A stretch of DNA of 64,000 nt from Edaphobacillus lindanitolerans (lineage in GTDB: Bacteria > Bacillota > Bacilli > Bacillales_A > Planococcaceae): positions 1 through 64,000 of the forward strand of contig NZ_FTPL01000003.1 of NCBI RefSeq assembly GCF_900156305.1, written 5' to 3'. Shown here piece by piece: positions 20,144 through 28,898 of the stretch. The position numbers and the translations under genes are program-made. Position 1 is the first letter of the stretch; each line of letters opens with the position of its first letter. The notes below the pieces were generated by a model. The model saw only the letters and a list, made by a program, of their open reading frames with translations, made no database searches and was not told the origin of the DNA.

Positions 20144-20668
20144 GATGGCACGGGCGGTCAGACGGCTCATCATAAACGGCAGATGCAGCCGGGTATTCCT
20201 CAATGCCTCGTGACCGTCTCCGAGCGCGGCGTTGACGACGCCCTTGATGGACAGGTCGCCGACCGGAGGCAGTGATTTTCCGACAGCCCGTCCGGGCATG
20301 AGCGGCCGGTCCTCCACGATGATCTGGCCGATATTCGCGGCTTTGCCGAGGCAGGCATCGATGGCCACCGTGAAGACGTCCGCCGGGTTCCCGACGGGAT
20401 TCAGCTTCTGTTCGAGATTCAGGGCATGCAGCGGCTGTTCAAGCGTGCCGATGAGCGGAAACGGGAAATCAGCCTGTTCCCCCAGCGCAGTGCCGGTCAG
20501 CGGTCCGTATGAATCTCCCGTTGACCTGTCTGTGCCGATGCAGACGAATCGGACAGGTTGACGCCCAAACGGCACATGGCGAAGAAGGGCGCTGGACAGG
20601 CGCCATGCGCAGCCCGGTTCCGAGTGATGGAAACGTTCCTGAACGGATAGAGCCGTGATGGTCGTCAT
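20078..20668 (-). CDS. yyaC: Spore protease-like protein YyaC (DUF1256)
   Basis: This is a 196-residue protein of the YyaC family, related to the germination protease Gpr. The diagnostic string VCIGTDRSTGDSYGPLTGT is near residues 42-60, and later segments include VFTVAIDACLG, GKSLPPVGDLSIKGVV and ALRNTRLHLPFMMSR. In B. subtilis yyaC also lies beside spo0J and is expressed during sporulation; the role is not established. About 20 residues after the conserved domain extend into the end of the convergent DUF554 gene. Its presence hints at a spore-forming ancestry but does not prove sporulation. Confidence 0.87.
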   Translation of the reverse strand: MTTITALSVQERFHHSEPGCAWRLSSALLRHVPFGRQPVRFVCIGTDRSTGDSYGPLTGTALGEQADFPFPLIGTLEQPLHALNLEQKLNPVGNPADVFTVAIDACLGKAANIGQIIVEDRPLMPGRAVGKSLPPVGDLSIKGVVNAALGDGHEALRNTRLHLPFMMSRLTARAILLAWHRHESKAVQDARHSGND

Positions 20669-20758
20669 AGTATCCTCATTTCCTCCATGCGTGTTTTTGG
20701 AAGTATACGCAAAAAGATGAGACGATATACGAGGATTAAAAGAAGGAGGTAGATTGGG

Positions 20759-21688
20759 ATGGCGCAGCCGGAAACGCCGGTTTCAGAGGAAGTAAGCGAA
20801 AACGTCAAAGAAACATTTGATATGATCAACTCATTTAAAGAAATGGTCTTCAGCGAAGATACATGGATCCGGGTCGGCTTCATCGGGCTGAAGATCCTTG
20901 TCATCATCCTTCTGTCGGCCCTCTTCGTCCGGATCGGGAAGACGGTCATCCGGCGGGCATTCAGCATCAAGCTGAAGGGGCCGATCCGGACTTCGGAGCG
21001 GCGTGAACGGACGCTCATCAAACTGCTGGAGAATATCCTTGCCTATGTGGTCTACTTTTCTGCCATCATGGCAATCCTTTCAATCTTTGAAATAAACGTT
21101 GCCGGACTGCTGGCGGGTGCAGGGGTCCTCGGTCTCGCCGTCGGCTTCGGGGCACAAAGCCTCGTGAAGGATGTCATCTCGGGCTTCTTCGTTATTTTTG
21201 AAGACCAGTTCTCGGTCGGGGATTACGTAAAGATCGGGGAAGCGGAGGGAACCGTGCAAGAGATCGGCCTCCGCACGACGAAGATCAAAACGGCCACGGG
21301 TGAGCTCTACATCATCCCGAACGGATCGATCACGGAAGTCGTAAACTCCTCGATCTATAACTCCACCGCGATCATCGACATCAGCATCGCCAGGGAGACG
21401 GATCTGCAGGAAACGGAGTCGCTCATCCGGTCCTTCCTCTCGGAAATCATGGGCAAGGAAGAGTATGAGGAAATCCTGTCGCCGCCGGAACTGCTCGGCG
21501 TGCAGAGACTGGAAGCGCATGAAGTCATCCTGCGGATCATCGCGGAAACGGCCCCGATGATGCAGTTTGCGGCCGAGCGCAAGCTCCGGAAAGACCTGAA
21601 ACAGTTCCTGGAAGACAATCATATTGAAACCGCCTACCCGAAAATGGTCATGGTGGACAAAGAATCGCCCAAAAGTACGGATTCATGA
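20759..21688 (+). CDS. Small-conductance mechanosensitive channel (MscS family)
   Basis: This homoheptameric channel releases solutes upon hypo-osmotic shock. The 309-residue protein has a cytoplasmic/acidic N-terminus, three membrane helices (about 38-60, 85-107 and 108-130), the pore-lining TM3 with the Gly/Ala-rich LLAGAGVLGLAVGFGAQSLV, and a soluble beta domain starting DQFSVGDYVKIGEAEGTV. It is close to B. subtilis YkuT-type proteins. A strong GAAGGAGG precedes the ATG. It lies divergent from yyaC, with 90 bp between them. Confidence 0.93.
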   Translation: MAQPETPVSEEVSENVKETFDMINSFKEMVFSEDTWIRVGFIGLKILVIILLSALFVRIGKTVIRRAFSIKLKGPIRTSERRERTLIKLLENILAYVVYFSAIMAILSIFEINVAGLLAGAGVLGLAVGFGAQSLVKDVISGFFVIFEDQFSVGDYVKIGEAEGTVQEIGLRTTKIKTATGELYIIPNGSITEVVNSSIYNSTAIIDISIARETDLQETESLIRSFLSEIMGKEEYEEILSPPELLGVQRLEAHEVILRIIAETAPMMQFAAERKLRKDLKQFLEDNHIETAYPKMVMVDKESPKSTDS

Positions 21689-21738
21689 CACGGCTTCATG
21701 GTCCGGCAATCCTGCAGATCCGGAGGTGAATGGCGGCG

Positions 21739-21942
21739 ATGGAGAACAAACAGTATGGCATCGGCGATGTCGTGGAGATGAAGAAGCAGCACCCGTGCGG
21801 AACGAATGCATGGAAGGTCATCCGGATGGGGGCGGACATCCGGATCAAGTGCACCGGATGCCAGCACAGCGTCCTCATCCCGAGAAGGGAGTTCGAGAAG
21901 AAGATCAAGCGGATTCTCGAGCGGGCGGATGCGGGCGAATGA
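21739..21942 (+). CDS. DUF951 family small protein
   Basis: This is a 67-residue protein of the DUF951 (YyzM) family. It has MENKQYGIGDVVEMKKQHPCG, then IRIKCTGCQHSVLIPRREFEKK. The Cys of HPCG and the CxxC form a likely zinc-binding site. Its function is unknown; it is nearly always next to ychF near the origin of Firmicutes. Two starts are possible. ATG at 21730 lies only three bases after GGAGG, and ATG at 21739 lies twelve after it; the latter is chosen because family members start M-E-x-K. The choice is uncertain. Confidence 0.88.
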   Translation: MENKQYGIGDVVEMKKQHPCGTNAWKVIRMGADIRIKCTGCQHSVLIPRREFEKKIKRILERADAGE

Positions 21943-22049
21943 TGGACAGGGCAGGCCTTAATTTCCTATAATGAAAAAGTTGTGGAAACTGTCTTGAAGC
22001 GGGGGGATCCCCGTATTGATTTGCATAGATCGAAAGGTTGTGGAAAACC

Positions 22050-23150
22050 ATGGCATTAACTGCCGGAATTGTCGGGCTCCCGAACGTCGGGAAGTCGACA
22101 CTGTTCAACGCCATTACGAAATCAGGTGCGGAAGCGGCCAACTATCCGTTCTGCACGATCGACCCGAACGTCGGCATCGTCGAAGTGCCGGACGAGCGGC
22201 TCCAGAAACTGACCGAACTCGTGAATCCAAAGAAGACCGTCCCGACGGCCTTTGAATTCACCGACATCGCGGGCATCGTCAAAGGGGCCAGCAAAGGCGA
22301 AGGCCTGGGGAATAAGTTCCTTTCCCACATCCGTGAAGTGGATGCCATCTGCCAGGTTGTCCGATGCTTTGCCGACGAAAACATCACACACGTCTCGGGG
22401 AAGGTCGATCCGATCGATGACATCGAAGTCATCAATCTCGAGCTCATCCTCGCAGACCTGGAAAGCGTCGACAAGCGCCTCGTCCGGGTGTCCAAGATGG
22501 TAAAGTCCAAGGACAAGGAAGCGATGCTGGAAGAGCCGATCCTCGTGCGCCTCAAGGAAGCGTTCGAGAATGAAAAGCCTGCACGCTCCGTTGAGTTCAC
22601 GGACGACGAGAAAAAGATCATCAAAGGCATGAACCTGCTCACGATCAAGCCGATGCTGTACGTGGCGAACGTCTCCGAGGACGAAATTGCAGATCCGGAA
22701 GACAACGAGTACGTGCAGAAGGTGCGGGAATATGCGAAGGAAGACGGCGCCGAAGTGATCATCGTCTGTGCGAAAATCGAGGAAGAGATGGCCGAGTTGG
22801 ACGACGAGGAAAAGGCGATGTTCCTCGAGGAACTCGGCATCCGGGAAGCCGGGCTTGACCAGCTCATCCGGGCATCTTACCGGCTTCTCGGCCTGGCCAC
22901 CTATTTCACCGCGGGCGAGAAGGAAGTACGCGCCTGGACGTTCCGCAAAGGCATGAAGGCGCCGCAGTGTGCGGGCGTCATCCATACCGACTTCGAGCGC
23001 GGGTTCATCCGTGCGGAAACGGTATCCTATGACGACCTGCTCGAAGCCGGCTCGATGGCGGCTGCGAAGGAAGCGGGCAAGGTCCGCCTTGAAGGGAAAG
23101 AATACGTCGTGCAGGACGGCGACGTCATGCTGTTCCGCTTCAACGTTTGA
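22050..23150 (+). CDS. ychF: Ribosome-binding ATPase YchF
   Basis: This is an Obg-family P-loop protein that prefers ATP (NxxE replaces NKxD) and binds ribosomes. The 366-residue protein starts MALTAGIVGLPNVGKSTLFN and has switch regions (DIAGIVKGASKGEGLGNKFL), a coiled-coil insertion and a C-terminal TGS domain (VRAWTFRKGMKAPQCAGVIH, then DGDVMLFRFNV). ATG at 22050 gives the family start; an in-frame TTG 12 bp upstream is not needed. It is known elsewhere as engD or yyaF. Confidence 0.96.
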   Translation: MALTAGIVGLPNVGKSTLFNAITKSGAEAANYPFCTIDPNVGIVEVPDERLQKLTELVNPKKTVPTAFEFTDIAGIVKGASKGEGLGNKFLSHIREVDAICQVVRCFADENITHVSGKVDPIDDIEVINLELILADLESVDKRLVRVSKMVKSKDKEAMLEEPILVRLKEAFENEKPARSVEFTDDEKKIIKGMNLLTIKPMLYVANVSEDEIADPEDNEYVQKVREYAKEDGAEVIIVCAKIEEEMAELDDEEKAMFLEELGIREAGLDQLIRASYRLLGLATYFTAGEKEVRAWTFRKGMKAPQCAGVIHTDFERGFIRAETVSYDDLLEAGSMAAAKEAGKVRLEGKEYVVQDGDVMLFRFNV

Positions 23151-23161
23151 CGGACAACAAG

Positions 23162-23198
23162 AAAAGGCTTTGCGGAGAACGGTCCCGCAAAGCCTTTT
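23162..23198. terminator. Bidirectional terminator between ychF and the DUF3267 gene
   Basis: A 14-bp perfect stem (23162-23175 and 23185-23198), flanked by A and T runs, lies between two convergent genes and can serve both. Confidence 0.93.
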
Positions 23199-23202
23199 CA
23201 TT

Positions 23203-23808
23203 TTATCTATCGTCCGGACCGGGGTCCGTGCTGAACACATAGAGCTTCGGTTCTTCGGGGTCGTCGCGGATGAGCCAGTCTCCGGGAAGGGTCTTGAGCT
23301 CCCGGTCCATCGCCAGGTCCCCCGCCGCCCCGCCGATCAGCCAGGCAGACAGGAAGAGCACCAGATAGCTGTCGGTCCAGAGGCCGATCGCCGCGGGCAG
23401 GATGCCGGTCATCCAGAGCGGCAGCAGAAGCGCTTTCCGCATTCCCCGGTTATGCAACGGAATTTTGGTCGTGGCATAGGCGATGCCTGCCTGCAGATTG
23501 AGGCCGAATGCCATCTCCTTGAACGGCACGCCGCCGAACAGCCGGAACCCGAGCAGATGGAACGCCTCATGGACGACGATGAGCACGGCATAGCCGGCGA
23601 TGAACAGGAGTGTTCCGACGATGATGCCCTTTAGTGAAAAAGTCACTTCAAACCCGCCCTGCCGAAAAACCCCGTGAAGCAAGGCATTCGCCAGGAACAG
23701 GATAACCGCGGACAGGAGGGTCAGCCACAGGCTTTCCTTCGCCACCTTCGGCAGATCAAGTTCAATCACCCGGTCCGGATTCCGCCCTTCCAGCTGTGAA
23801 AAATCCAT
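23203..23808 (-). CDS. DUF3267 membrane protein, zincin-like
   Basis: This is a 201-residue membrane protein of the DUF3267 family. A hydrophobic helix (about 29-47) is followed by a second (about 63-82) that carries HEAFH (an HExxH zinc-protease-type motif, ending VVHEAFHLLGFRLFGG). Further segments are near 127-142 and 148-165. The topology and motif resemble intramembrane site-2-like proteases, but no substrate is known. ATG at 23808 has AAAGGA nine bases upstream. It is convergent with ychF, opposite to the dominant direction, and so probably an insertion into the conserved block. Confidence 0.82.
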   Translation of the reverse strand: MDFSQLEGRNPDRVIELDLPKVAKESLWLTLLSAVILFLANALLHGVFRQGGFEVTFSLKGIIVGTLLFIAGYAVLIVVHEAFHLLGFRLFGGVPFKEMAFGLNLQAGIAYATTKIPLHNRGMRKALLLPLWMTGILPAAIGLWTDSYLVLFLSAWLIGGAAGDLAMDRELKTLPGDWLIRDDPEEPKLYVFSTDPGPDDR

Positions 23809-23894
23809 GGATCATTTTCCTTTCTTCGGAAAAGTCATTTCCTCTCTATCTAAATCATACTCGACTGCCCCCTTCCCTACCAATCCCGCACTCA

Positions 23895-23908
23895 GTTTCC
23901 CGGGAAAT
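23895..23908. other. Noc-binding-site-like palindrome
   Basis: GTTTCCCGGGAAAT matches the B. subtilis Noc consensus ATTTCCCGGGAAAT at 13 of 14 positions and contains the full TTTCCCGGGAAA core. It is intergenic, about 6 kb from noc. Confidence 0.65.
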
Positions 23909-24088
23909 GAACCAAGGACTTCCGGAAGCTTGAAAAATAGATTGTGGCCATGCAATGCCGGCAGGCGGCATCGTGATGGATGCTCACCCGCGCGGGGCCC
24001 CTGCGGACTGCAAGACAGTCCGGAGACTCGTCCGGCTGAATCGAAATCACCGGCCATATAAAATGCATCCTGCCTATCGGATTCCCGG

Positions 24089-24117
24089 TTGAAATCGGAC
24101 AGGCCCTGTGGTAGAAT
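24089..24117 (+). promoter_or_regulatory. Promoter of rpsF-ssb-rpsR
   Basis: TTGAAA (24089-24094) and TAGAAT (24112-24117) are spaced by 17 bp. The predicted start leaves an untranslated leader of about 80 nt holding the S6:S18-type structure. Confidence 0.82.
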
Positions 24118-24149
24118 AAACCGATGTGAGTAAGTAATTGATTATTTTA

Positions 24150-24194
24150 CTCCTTGCCCGCCGCAATGCGGCCGGGCCATACGTCCACAAGGAG
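24150..24194 (+). promoter_or_regulatory. Putative S6:S18 autoregulatory leader
   Basis: CTCCTTG (24150-24156) can pair perfectly with CAAGGAG (24188-24194), which contains the rpsF Shine-Dalgarno sequence. It encloses a CCG-containing hairpin (GCCGC/GCGGC with loop AAT, 24160-24172, plus CCC/GGG). This matches the known S6:S18 leader, in which the protein pair binds a 16S-like CCG motif and represses the operon encoding rpsF and rpsR. The identification is from structure and memory of the motif; no covariance search was run. Confidence 0.6.
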
Positions 24195-24205
24195 GTGACA
24201 TCTTG

Positions 24206-24493
24206 ATGAATAAGTACGAAATCATGTACATTATCCAGCCGAAGATCGAAGACGAGGCGAAAAAAGCGCTTGTTGAGCGTTTTGACGGAATCCTCTCCAC
24301 GAACGGCGCGGAGATCATCGAGTCGAAGGAATGGGGCAAGCGCCGTCTCGCTTACGAGATCAACGACTTCCGTGAAGGTATCTACCAGATCGTGAAGCTC
24401 AGCGCTCCTATCGAAGCGATCGATGAGTTCACGCGTCTCGCGAACATCAACGAAGATATCATCCGTCACATCGCGATCCGCGAAGAAGACTGA
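24206..24493 (+). CDS. rpsF: 30S ribosomal protein S6
   Basis: S6 binds S18 and 16S rRNA in the platform of the small subunit. The 95-residue protein begins [20 protein letters not shown] and has [21 protein letters not shown] and a short acidic C-terminus. ATG at 24206 is taken rather than the in-frame TTG just before it, because GGAGGTGA lies seven bases upstream. It is first in rpsF-ssb-rpsR. Confidence 0.97.
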   Translation: MNKYEIMYIIQPKIEDEAKKALVERFDGILSTNGAEIIESKEWGKRRLAYEINDFREGIYQIVKLSAPIEAIDEFTRLANINEDIIRHIAIREED

Positions 24494-24538
24494 TGAATTG
24501 ACGATACGCCAGACTATCACAAAGGGGGTTGTTGTCTG

Positions 24539-25066
24539 ATGATCAACCGTGTTGTTCTAGTCGGAAGGTTGACGAAGGATCCTGAATTGAAGTACACCCA
24601 GTCAGGCATCGCCATGACCCGTTTCACCCTGGCCGTGAACCGCACGTTCACGAACCAGCGGGGGGAACGCGAGGCGGACTTCATCAACGTGGTGACCTGG
24701 AGAAAGCAGGCCGAGAACGTGGCCAACTTCCTCCGCAAGGGCAGCCTCGCAGGCGTCGACGGCCGCATCGAGACGAGCAGTTTCGACGGCCAGGACGGAA
24801 AACGCGTCTTCATGACGGAAGTCGTGGCGGACAGCGTCCAGTTCCTGGAACCGCGGGGCGCTTCGCCGGACCGCCAGCAGGGCGGCGCACCGTCGTATGG
24901 CAACCAGCAGAGCGCACCGTCCTACGGAAACCAGCAGAACCAGAACCAGCAGCCATATTATCAGGGGCAAACCCCGAACCAAAATAACTATACACGCACC
25001 GACGAGGATCCGTTCACGCCGGGCGGCGGACCGATCGAAGTATCGGACGACGACCTGCCGTTCTGA
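24539..25066 (+). CDS. ssb: Single-stranded DNA-binding protein SsbA
   Basis: This is the tetrameric single-strand binding protein used in replication and repair. The 175-residue protein has an OB fold at about 1-106 ([20 protein letters not shown], then FVTxx-type core segments). A flexible Gln/Asn/Pro/Gly/Tyr-rich linker follows, and the acidic tip ends DDDLPF, which recruits partner proteins. It lies between rpsF and rpsR, the standard Firmicutes arrangement. Confidence 0.97.
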   Translation: MINRVVLVGRLTKDPELKYTQSGIAMTRFTLAVNRTFTNQRGEREADFINVVTWRKQAENVANFLRKGSLAGVDGRIETSSFDGQDGKRVFMTEVVADSVQFLEPRGASPDRQQGGAPSYGNQQSAPSYGNQQNQNQQPYYQGQTPNQNNYTRTDEDPFTPGGGPIEVSDDDLPF

Positions 25067-25110
25067 TCAAGGAGCGTCTATCCATCTAACAGGAAAAGGA
25101 GGCGAATCGC

Positions 25111-25344
25111 ATGGCACCACGTCGTGGACGCAGACGCCGCAAGGTCTGCTACTTTACTTCCAACAACATTACGCGCATCGACTATAAAGATGTCGATCTG
25201 CTTAAAAAGTTCATCTCCGAGCGCGGGAAAATTCTCCCTCGCCGCGTGACGGGCACAAGCGCGAAATGGCAGCGTAAACTTACTGTTGCTATCAAACGCG
25301 CCCGGATCATGGGACTTCTCCCATTCACTTCGGAAGAGCGGTAA
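25111..25344 (+). CDS. rpsR: 30S ribosomal protein S18
   Basis: S18 is the partner of S6. It is a 77-residue basic protein, [19 protein letters not shown], then [20 protein letters not shown] and [29 protein letters not shown] precedes the ATG. A strong terminator follows, so it closes the operon. Confidence 0.97.
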   Translation: MAPRRGRRRRKVCYFTSNNITRIDYKDVDLLKKFISERGKILPRRVTGTSAKWQRKLTVAIKRARIMGLLPFTSEER

Positions 25345-25352
25345 TACAGCGA

Positions 25353-25384
25353 GGAAGCCCCGGCACTGCCGGGGCTTCCTTTTC
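25353..25384 (+). terminator. Terminator of rpsF-ssb-rpsR
   Basis: A 12-bp perfect stem (25353-25364 and 25368-25379) with a 3-nt loop is followed by TTTTC. A second, looser hairpin with a T-run (GGGACGG to CCGTCCC, 25391-25430) follows and may back it up. Confidence 0.92.
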
Positions 25385-25429
25385 ATATCGGGGACGGAAT
25401 CCGCACCGGCTGCGGGTTGCCGTCCCTTT

Positions 25430-25458
25430 TTGGTCCCGCATGTGAAACATGGTACAAT
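25430..25458 (+). promoter_or_regulatory. Probable promoter of yybS-gdpP-rplI-dnaB
   Basis: TTGGTC (25430-25435) and TACAAT (25453-25458) are spaced by 17 bp, upstream of the first gene of the next unit. Confidence 0.65.
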
Positions 25459-25514
25459 GAGAGGAAGATTCCATTGTCTTATCAATGGGCATCCAATTTG
25501 AAAGAAGGCTGACA

Positions 25515-26456
25515 ATGGGCAACGATCAAGCGAGAAGGCTAACCTTCGGAGCCATGATGGCCGCCCTGTTCGCCCTGTTGACCGCACTGACCTACTACGT
25601 GCCGGTCATCGGTGCGATCACAGTGTTGGTCATCCCGCTCCCGCTCGCCCTCTATGGGGCCAGATACAGCCGGGGTCCGTCGCTGACGGTCTCGGTTGCC
25701 GGGGTCGTCCTTTCATTCCTCATCGCCGGTCCGGGCGGGCTGTTGCTTGCCCTCCTCAACGCACCGGTCGGATTTATCATCGGGGACGGCGTGCGGACCG
25801 GCAAAACAAAACTATATATCTTCATGGCGTCGGGCCTGGCCGTCCTCATCATGGGCGTCCTGCAGTTCGCAGCCGCCGCGGCGTTCATGAACATCAACAT
25901 CATCTCGGAGCTGACCGATTCACTCCGTGCGTACTATGAACAGACGGGCGAACTGATGAAAAGGTTCGATATGCTGCCGGATGACTATGACCAGATTGTC
26001 AATCAGATGATCCTGATGGTCCAGACCCTCATCCCTTCCATGTTCATCATCGTATCCTACCTGACGGCGTTCATCACGGTCTCGATCATTTTTCCGCTGA
26101 TGAGAAAGCTCGGCACGGACGTTCCGAAATTCGGGAAGTTCCGCAACCTGAAGTTCCCGGTCGTCCTGCTCTTCTACTACGCGATCATCCTGATCGTCTC
26201 GCTCCTGGCAAAGCCGGAGGCAGGCTCCACGGGCTACCTGATCATCGGCAACGCCATGCTCATCCTCAGGGTGCTGTTCTTCATGCAGGGGCTTTCGCTT
26301 CTGGCGTTCGCCGTGCATGCAACCGGCATACCGAAATGGTTGTTCGTGCCCGCGGTGCTGCTCGCCATCCCGCTGTCGCCGATTGTCGTCCTGCTCGGGA
26401 TTCTTGATGTCGGGTTCAACATCAGGGGGTTCATCACGGGAAGCAAAGGAAAGTGA
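25515..26456 (+). CDS. yybS: YybS family (DUF2232) membrane protein
   Basis: This is a 313-residue protein with about eight predicted membrane segments. It begins MGNDQARRLTFGAMMAALFA, then shows hydrophobic runs near 18-36, 40-66, 70-88, 95-112, 165-195 and further on. It resembles DUF2232/YybS, a family distantly like ECF-transporter S components; its function is unknown. ATG at 25515 with AGAAGG seven bases upstream is chosen over an ATG 30 bp earlier. It is 11 bp from gdpP and conserved in this order. Confidence 0.87.
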   Translation: MGNDQARRLTFGAMMAALFALLTALTYYVPVIGAITVLVIPLPLALYGARYSRGPSLTVSVAGVVLSFLIAGPGGLLLALLNAPVGFIIGDGVRTGKTKLYIFMASGLAVLIMGVLQFAAAAAFMNINIISELTDSLRAYYEQTGELMKRFDMLPDDYDQIVNQMILMVQTLIPSMFIIVSYLTAFITVSIIFPLMRKLGTDVPKFGKFRNLKFPVVLLFYYAIILIVSLLAKPEAGSTGYLIIGNAMLILRVLFFMQGLSLLAFAVHATGIPKWLFVPAVLLAIPLSPIVVLLGILDVGFNIRGFITGSKGK

Positions 26457-26467
26457 GTGGCTGACGA

Positions 26468-28444
26468 ATGGGAACTTTTTTCAGACAACGACCAATACGG
26501 ATTCCGCTTCTTGTCCTGACCGTCATCGCGGCGGCCGCCGTGGTGCCGATCTGGGCCTACCGCGAATGGGCGGGTGTTCTGTTCGCCGTCGTGGCGGCCG
26601 CCGCACTGGCCGCCGCCTGGCGGATGGAGGAGAAAACCTACAAAGAGACGGAGAGGCACATCGAGAACTTATCGTACCGGATGAAGAAGGTCGGCGAGGA
26701 AGCACTGCTCGAAATGCCGATCGGGATCCTGCTCGTCGACGACCGGTTTACGATTGAATGGGCAAACCCGTTCATGACCCAGCTTCTCGAGTATGACACG
26801 CTCATCGGCGAGGAACTGTCTGGGCTATCGGAAGACTTCCGGAGCTTTGCAAAAGAAGACGCAGAGCATGAAGGCGTCGTCTCCCTCGGAAACCGGAAAT
26901 ACAAGGTGGTCCACAAGCCGGAAGAGAAGCTGTTTTATCTGTTCGACATCACCGAGCAGCTCGAAATCGAAACGCTTTATTATGCGGACCGGACCGTCCT
27001 CGGCATGATTCTTGTCGACAACTACGACGAACTGGCGTCCGGCATGGACGACCAGACGAAGAGCCGGCTGAACAGCCTGGTCACGACGCTCATCAACGAC
27101 TGGGGGGCCGAATACGGCATCTATGTGAAGCGGTTCAGCTCGGACCGGTTCCTGGCCGTGCTCAACGAGTCCATCCTTCATGAGCTGGAAAAGGATAAGT
27201 TCCGCATCCTGGACGCCATCCGAGAGGAAACGGCCAGGGAAAGCTCCGCCCTCACGCTCAGCGTCGGAATCGGCGCGGACTCCGGTTCCCTGCCGGAGCT
27301 CGGGGAACTGGCGCAGTCTGGGCTTGACCTCGTCCTCGGACGGGGCGGCGACCAAGTGGCGATCAAGCAGCCGAGCGGACGCGTGAAGTTCTACGGGGGC
27401 AAGACCAATCCTGTCGAGAAACGCACCCGCGTGCGCGCAAGGGTCATCTCCCATGCGCTGAGGGACCTCATACAAGAAAGCGACAAAGTCATCGTCATGG
27501 GACATAAGCTCCCGGACATGGATGCGATCGGAGCGTCGGTCGGCGTCCGTCGCATGGCGCAGATGAACAATGTGGAAGGCTACGTCGTCATCGATTTTGA
27601 CGAGCTCGATCCGAGCGTCACCCGGCTCATGGAACAGATCCGGTCCGAACCCGACCTGTTCCGTCACTTCATCACACCGGACGAGGCGCATTCGCTCATC
27701 ACAGAACGCACGCTGCTCGTCATCGTCGATACGCATAAGCCAAGCTTCGTCATCGAGGAACGCCTTCTTCAGAAAGCGGAAAAGACGGTCGTCATCGACC
27801 ATCACCGCAGGGGTGAGGAGTTCATCGAAGATACGCTGCTTGTTTATATGGAACCTTATGCCTCGTCCACTGCGGAACTTATCACCGAGCTCCTTGAATA
27901 CCAGCCGAAGGGCGACAGGCTGTCGATGCTCGAGGCGACCTCGATGCTTGCGGGCATCATCGTCGATACGAAGAGCTTCACCCTACGGACCGGCTCAAGG
28001 ACATTTGAGGCCGCTTCCTACCTGCGTTCAAACGGGGCCGATACAGTCCTGATCCAGCGGTTCATGCGCGAGGACATCGCGACCTATCTGGAGCGGGCGG
28101 ACATTATCCGCACCGTCGAGTTCTTCGGCGAGGGCATTGTGATCGCACACGGCGAAGACGGCGAGCCTCACAGCCCCGTCCTCATCGCCCAGACGGCTGA
28201 CACGCTGCTGACGATGAAAGGGGTCAACGCCTCGTTTGTCGTGGCGGACCGGCCTGAAGGGCGCATCGGCATCAGCGCCCGGTCACTCGGCGATCTGAAT
28301 GTCCAGGTCATCACCGAACGTCTCGGCGGCGGGGGGCATCTGACGAATGCCGCCGCACAGCTTGAAGCCGGCTCGATCGCAGAGGCACTGAGCATGCTCA
28401 AGGAAGCCATAAATGAATCTACAGAAGGGGGAACCGATCAATGA
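26468..28444 (+). CDS. gdpP: Cyclic-di-AMP phosphodiesterase GdpP
   Basis: GdpP hydrolyses c-di-AMP to pApA, controlling potassium and wall homeostasis and beta-lactam tolerance. The 658-residue protein has two N-terminal membrane helices (about 12-30 and 35-54), a degenerate PAS domain (about 84-150), a degenerate GGDEF domain (about 170-300) that lacks a GGDEF signature, and the DHH/DHHA1 phosphodiesterase. The DHH part shows [13 protein letters not shown] (about 342), DTHKPSF and the DHH motif [10 protein letters not shown] (about 441); the C-terminal [11 protein letters not shown] is DHHA1. The stop overlaps the rplI ATG by 4 bp. Confidence 0.95.
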   Translation: MGTFFRQRPIRIPLLVLTVIAAAAVVPIWAYREWAGVLFAVVAAAALAAAWRMEEKTYKETERHIENLSYRMKKVGEEALLEMPIGILLVDDRFTIEWANPFMTQLLEYDTLIGEELSGLSEDFRSFAKEDAEHEGVVSLGNRKYKVVHKPEEKLFYLFDITEQLEIETLYYADRTVLGMILVDNYDELASGMDDQTKSRLNSLVTTLINDWGAEYGIYVKRFSSDRFLAVLNESILHELEKDKFRILDAIREETARESSALTLSVGIGADSGSLPELGELAQSGLDLVLGRGGDQVAIKQPSGRVKFYGGKTNPVEKRTRVRARVISHALRDLIQESDKVIVMGHKLPDMDAIGASVGVRRMAQMNNVEGYVVIDFDELDPSVTRLMEQIRSEPDLFRHFITPDEAHSLITERTLLVIVDTHKPSFVIEERLLQKAEKTVVIDHHRRGEEFIEDTLLVYMEPYASSTAELITELLEYQPKGDRLSMLEATSMLAGIIVDTKSFTLRTGSRTFEAASYLRSNGADTVLIQRFMREDIATYLERADIIRTVEFFGEGIVIAHGEDGEPHSPVLIAQTADTLLTMKGVNASFVVADRPEGRIGISARSLGDLNVQVITERLGGGGHLTNAAAQLEAGSIAEALSMLKEAINESTEGGTDQ

Positions 28445-28887
28445 AAGTCATTTTCCTGAAAGATATCAAAGGCACGGCGAAAAAAGGGGAGATCAAAGAA
28501 GTCTCCGTCGGTTACGCACAGAATTTCCTGTTCAAGAACAATATGGCCGTCGAAGCGACCCCGGCAAACCTCAGCAAACTAGAAGGCCAGAAAAAACGGG
28601 CCGAAAAGGATGCTGCCGAAGAACTGGCCGAAGCGAAGCGCCTCAAAGAAAAGCTGGAGGCCGTCACCGTCGGTCTGAAGGCAAAGTCCGGAGAGGGCGG
28701 GCGCCTGTTCGGATCCATCACATCCAAGCAGATCGCCTCCGCGCTCGAGAAGCAGCACGGCATGAAGATCGATAAACGGAAGATGGAACTTCCGGATGCC
28801 ATCCGGGCCCTCGGCTACACGAACGTTCCGGTCAAGCTCCACCCTGATGTCATAGCGACACTCAAGGTACATGTGACGGAAGAGTAA
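28441..28887 (+). CDS. rplI: 50S ribosomal protein L9
   Basis: L9 is a two-domain large-subunit protein. It has 148 residues: an N-domain [20 protein letters not shown] with [17 protein letters not shown], a long connecting helix rich in Lys, Glu and Ala, and a C-domain ([21 protein letters not shown]). Translation is coupled to gdpP through an ATGA overlap. Confidence 0.97.
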   Translation: MKVIFLKDIKGTAKKGEIKEVSVGYAQNFLFKNNMAVEATPANLSKLEGQKKRAEKDAAEELAEAKRLKEKLEAVTVGLKAKSGEGGRLFGSITSKQIASALEKQHGMKIDKRKMELPDAIRALGYTNVPVKLHPDVIATLKVHVTEE

Positions 28888-28898
28888 GGGAGAACGCA

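Larger units (their letters stand above)
23809..24205. other. Intergenic region: Noc-like site, rpsF promoter and leader
   Basis: This is a gene-free stretch of about 400 bp between divergent units. It holds a near-perfect Noc-binding-type palindrome (23895-23908), the rpsF promoter (24089-24117) and the S6:S18-type leader (24150-24194). The part at 23940-24080 contains several short GC-rich inverted segments but nothing recognisable. Confidence 0.7.
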
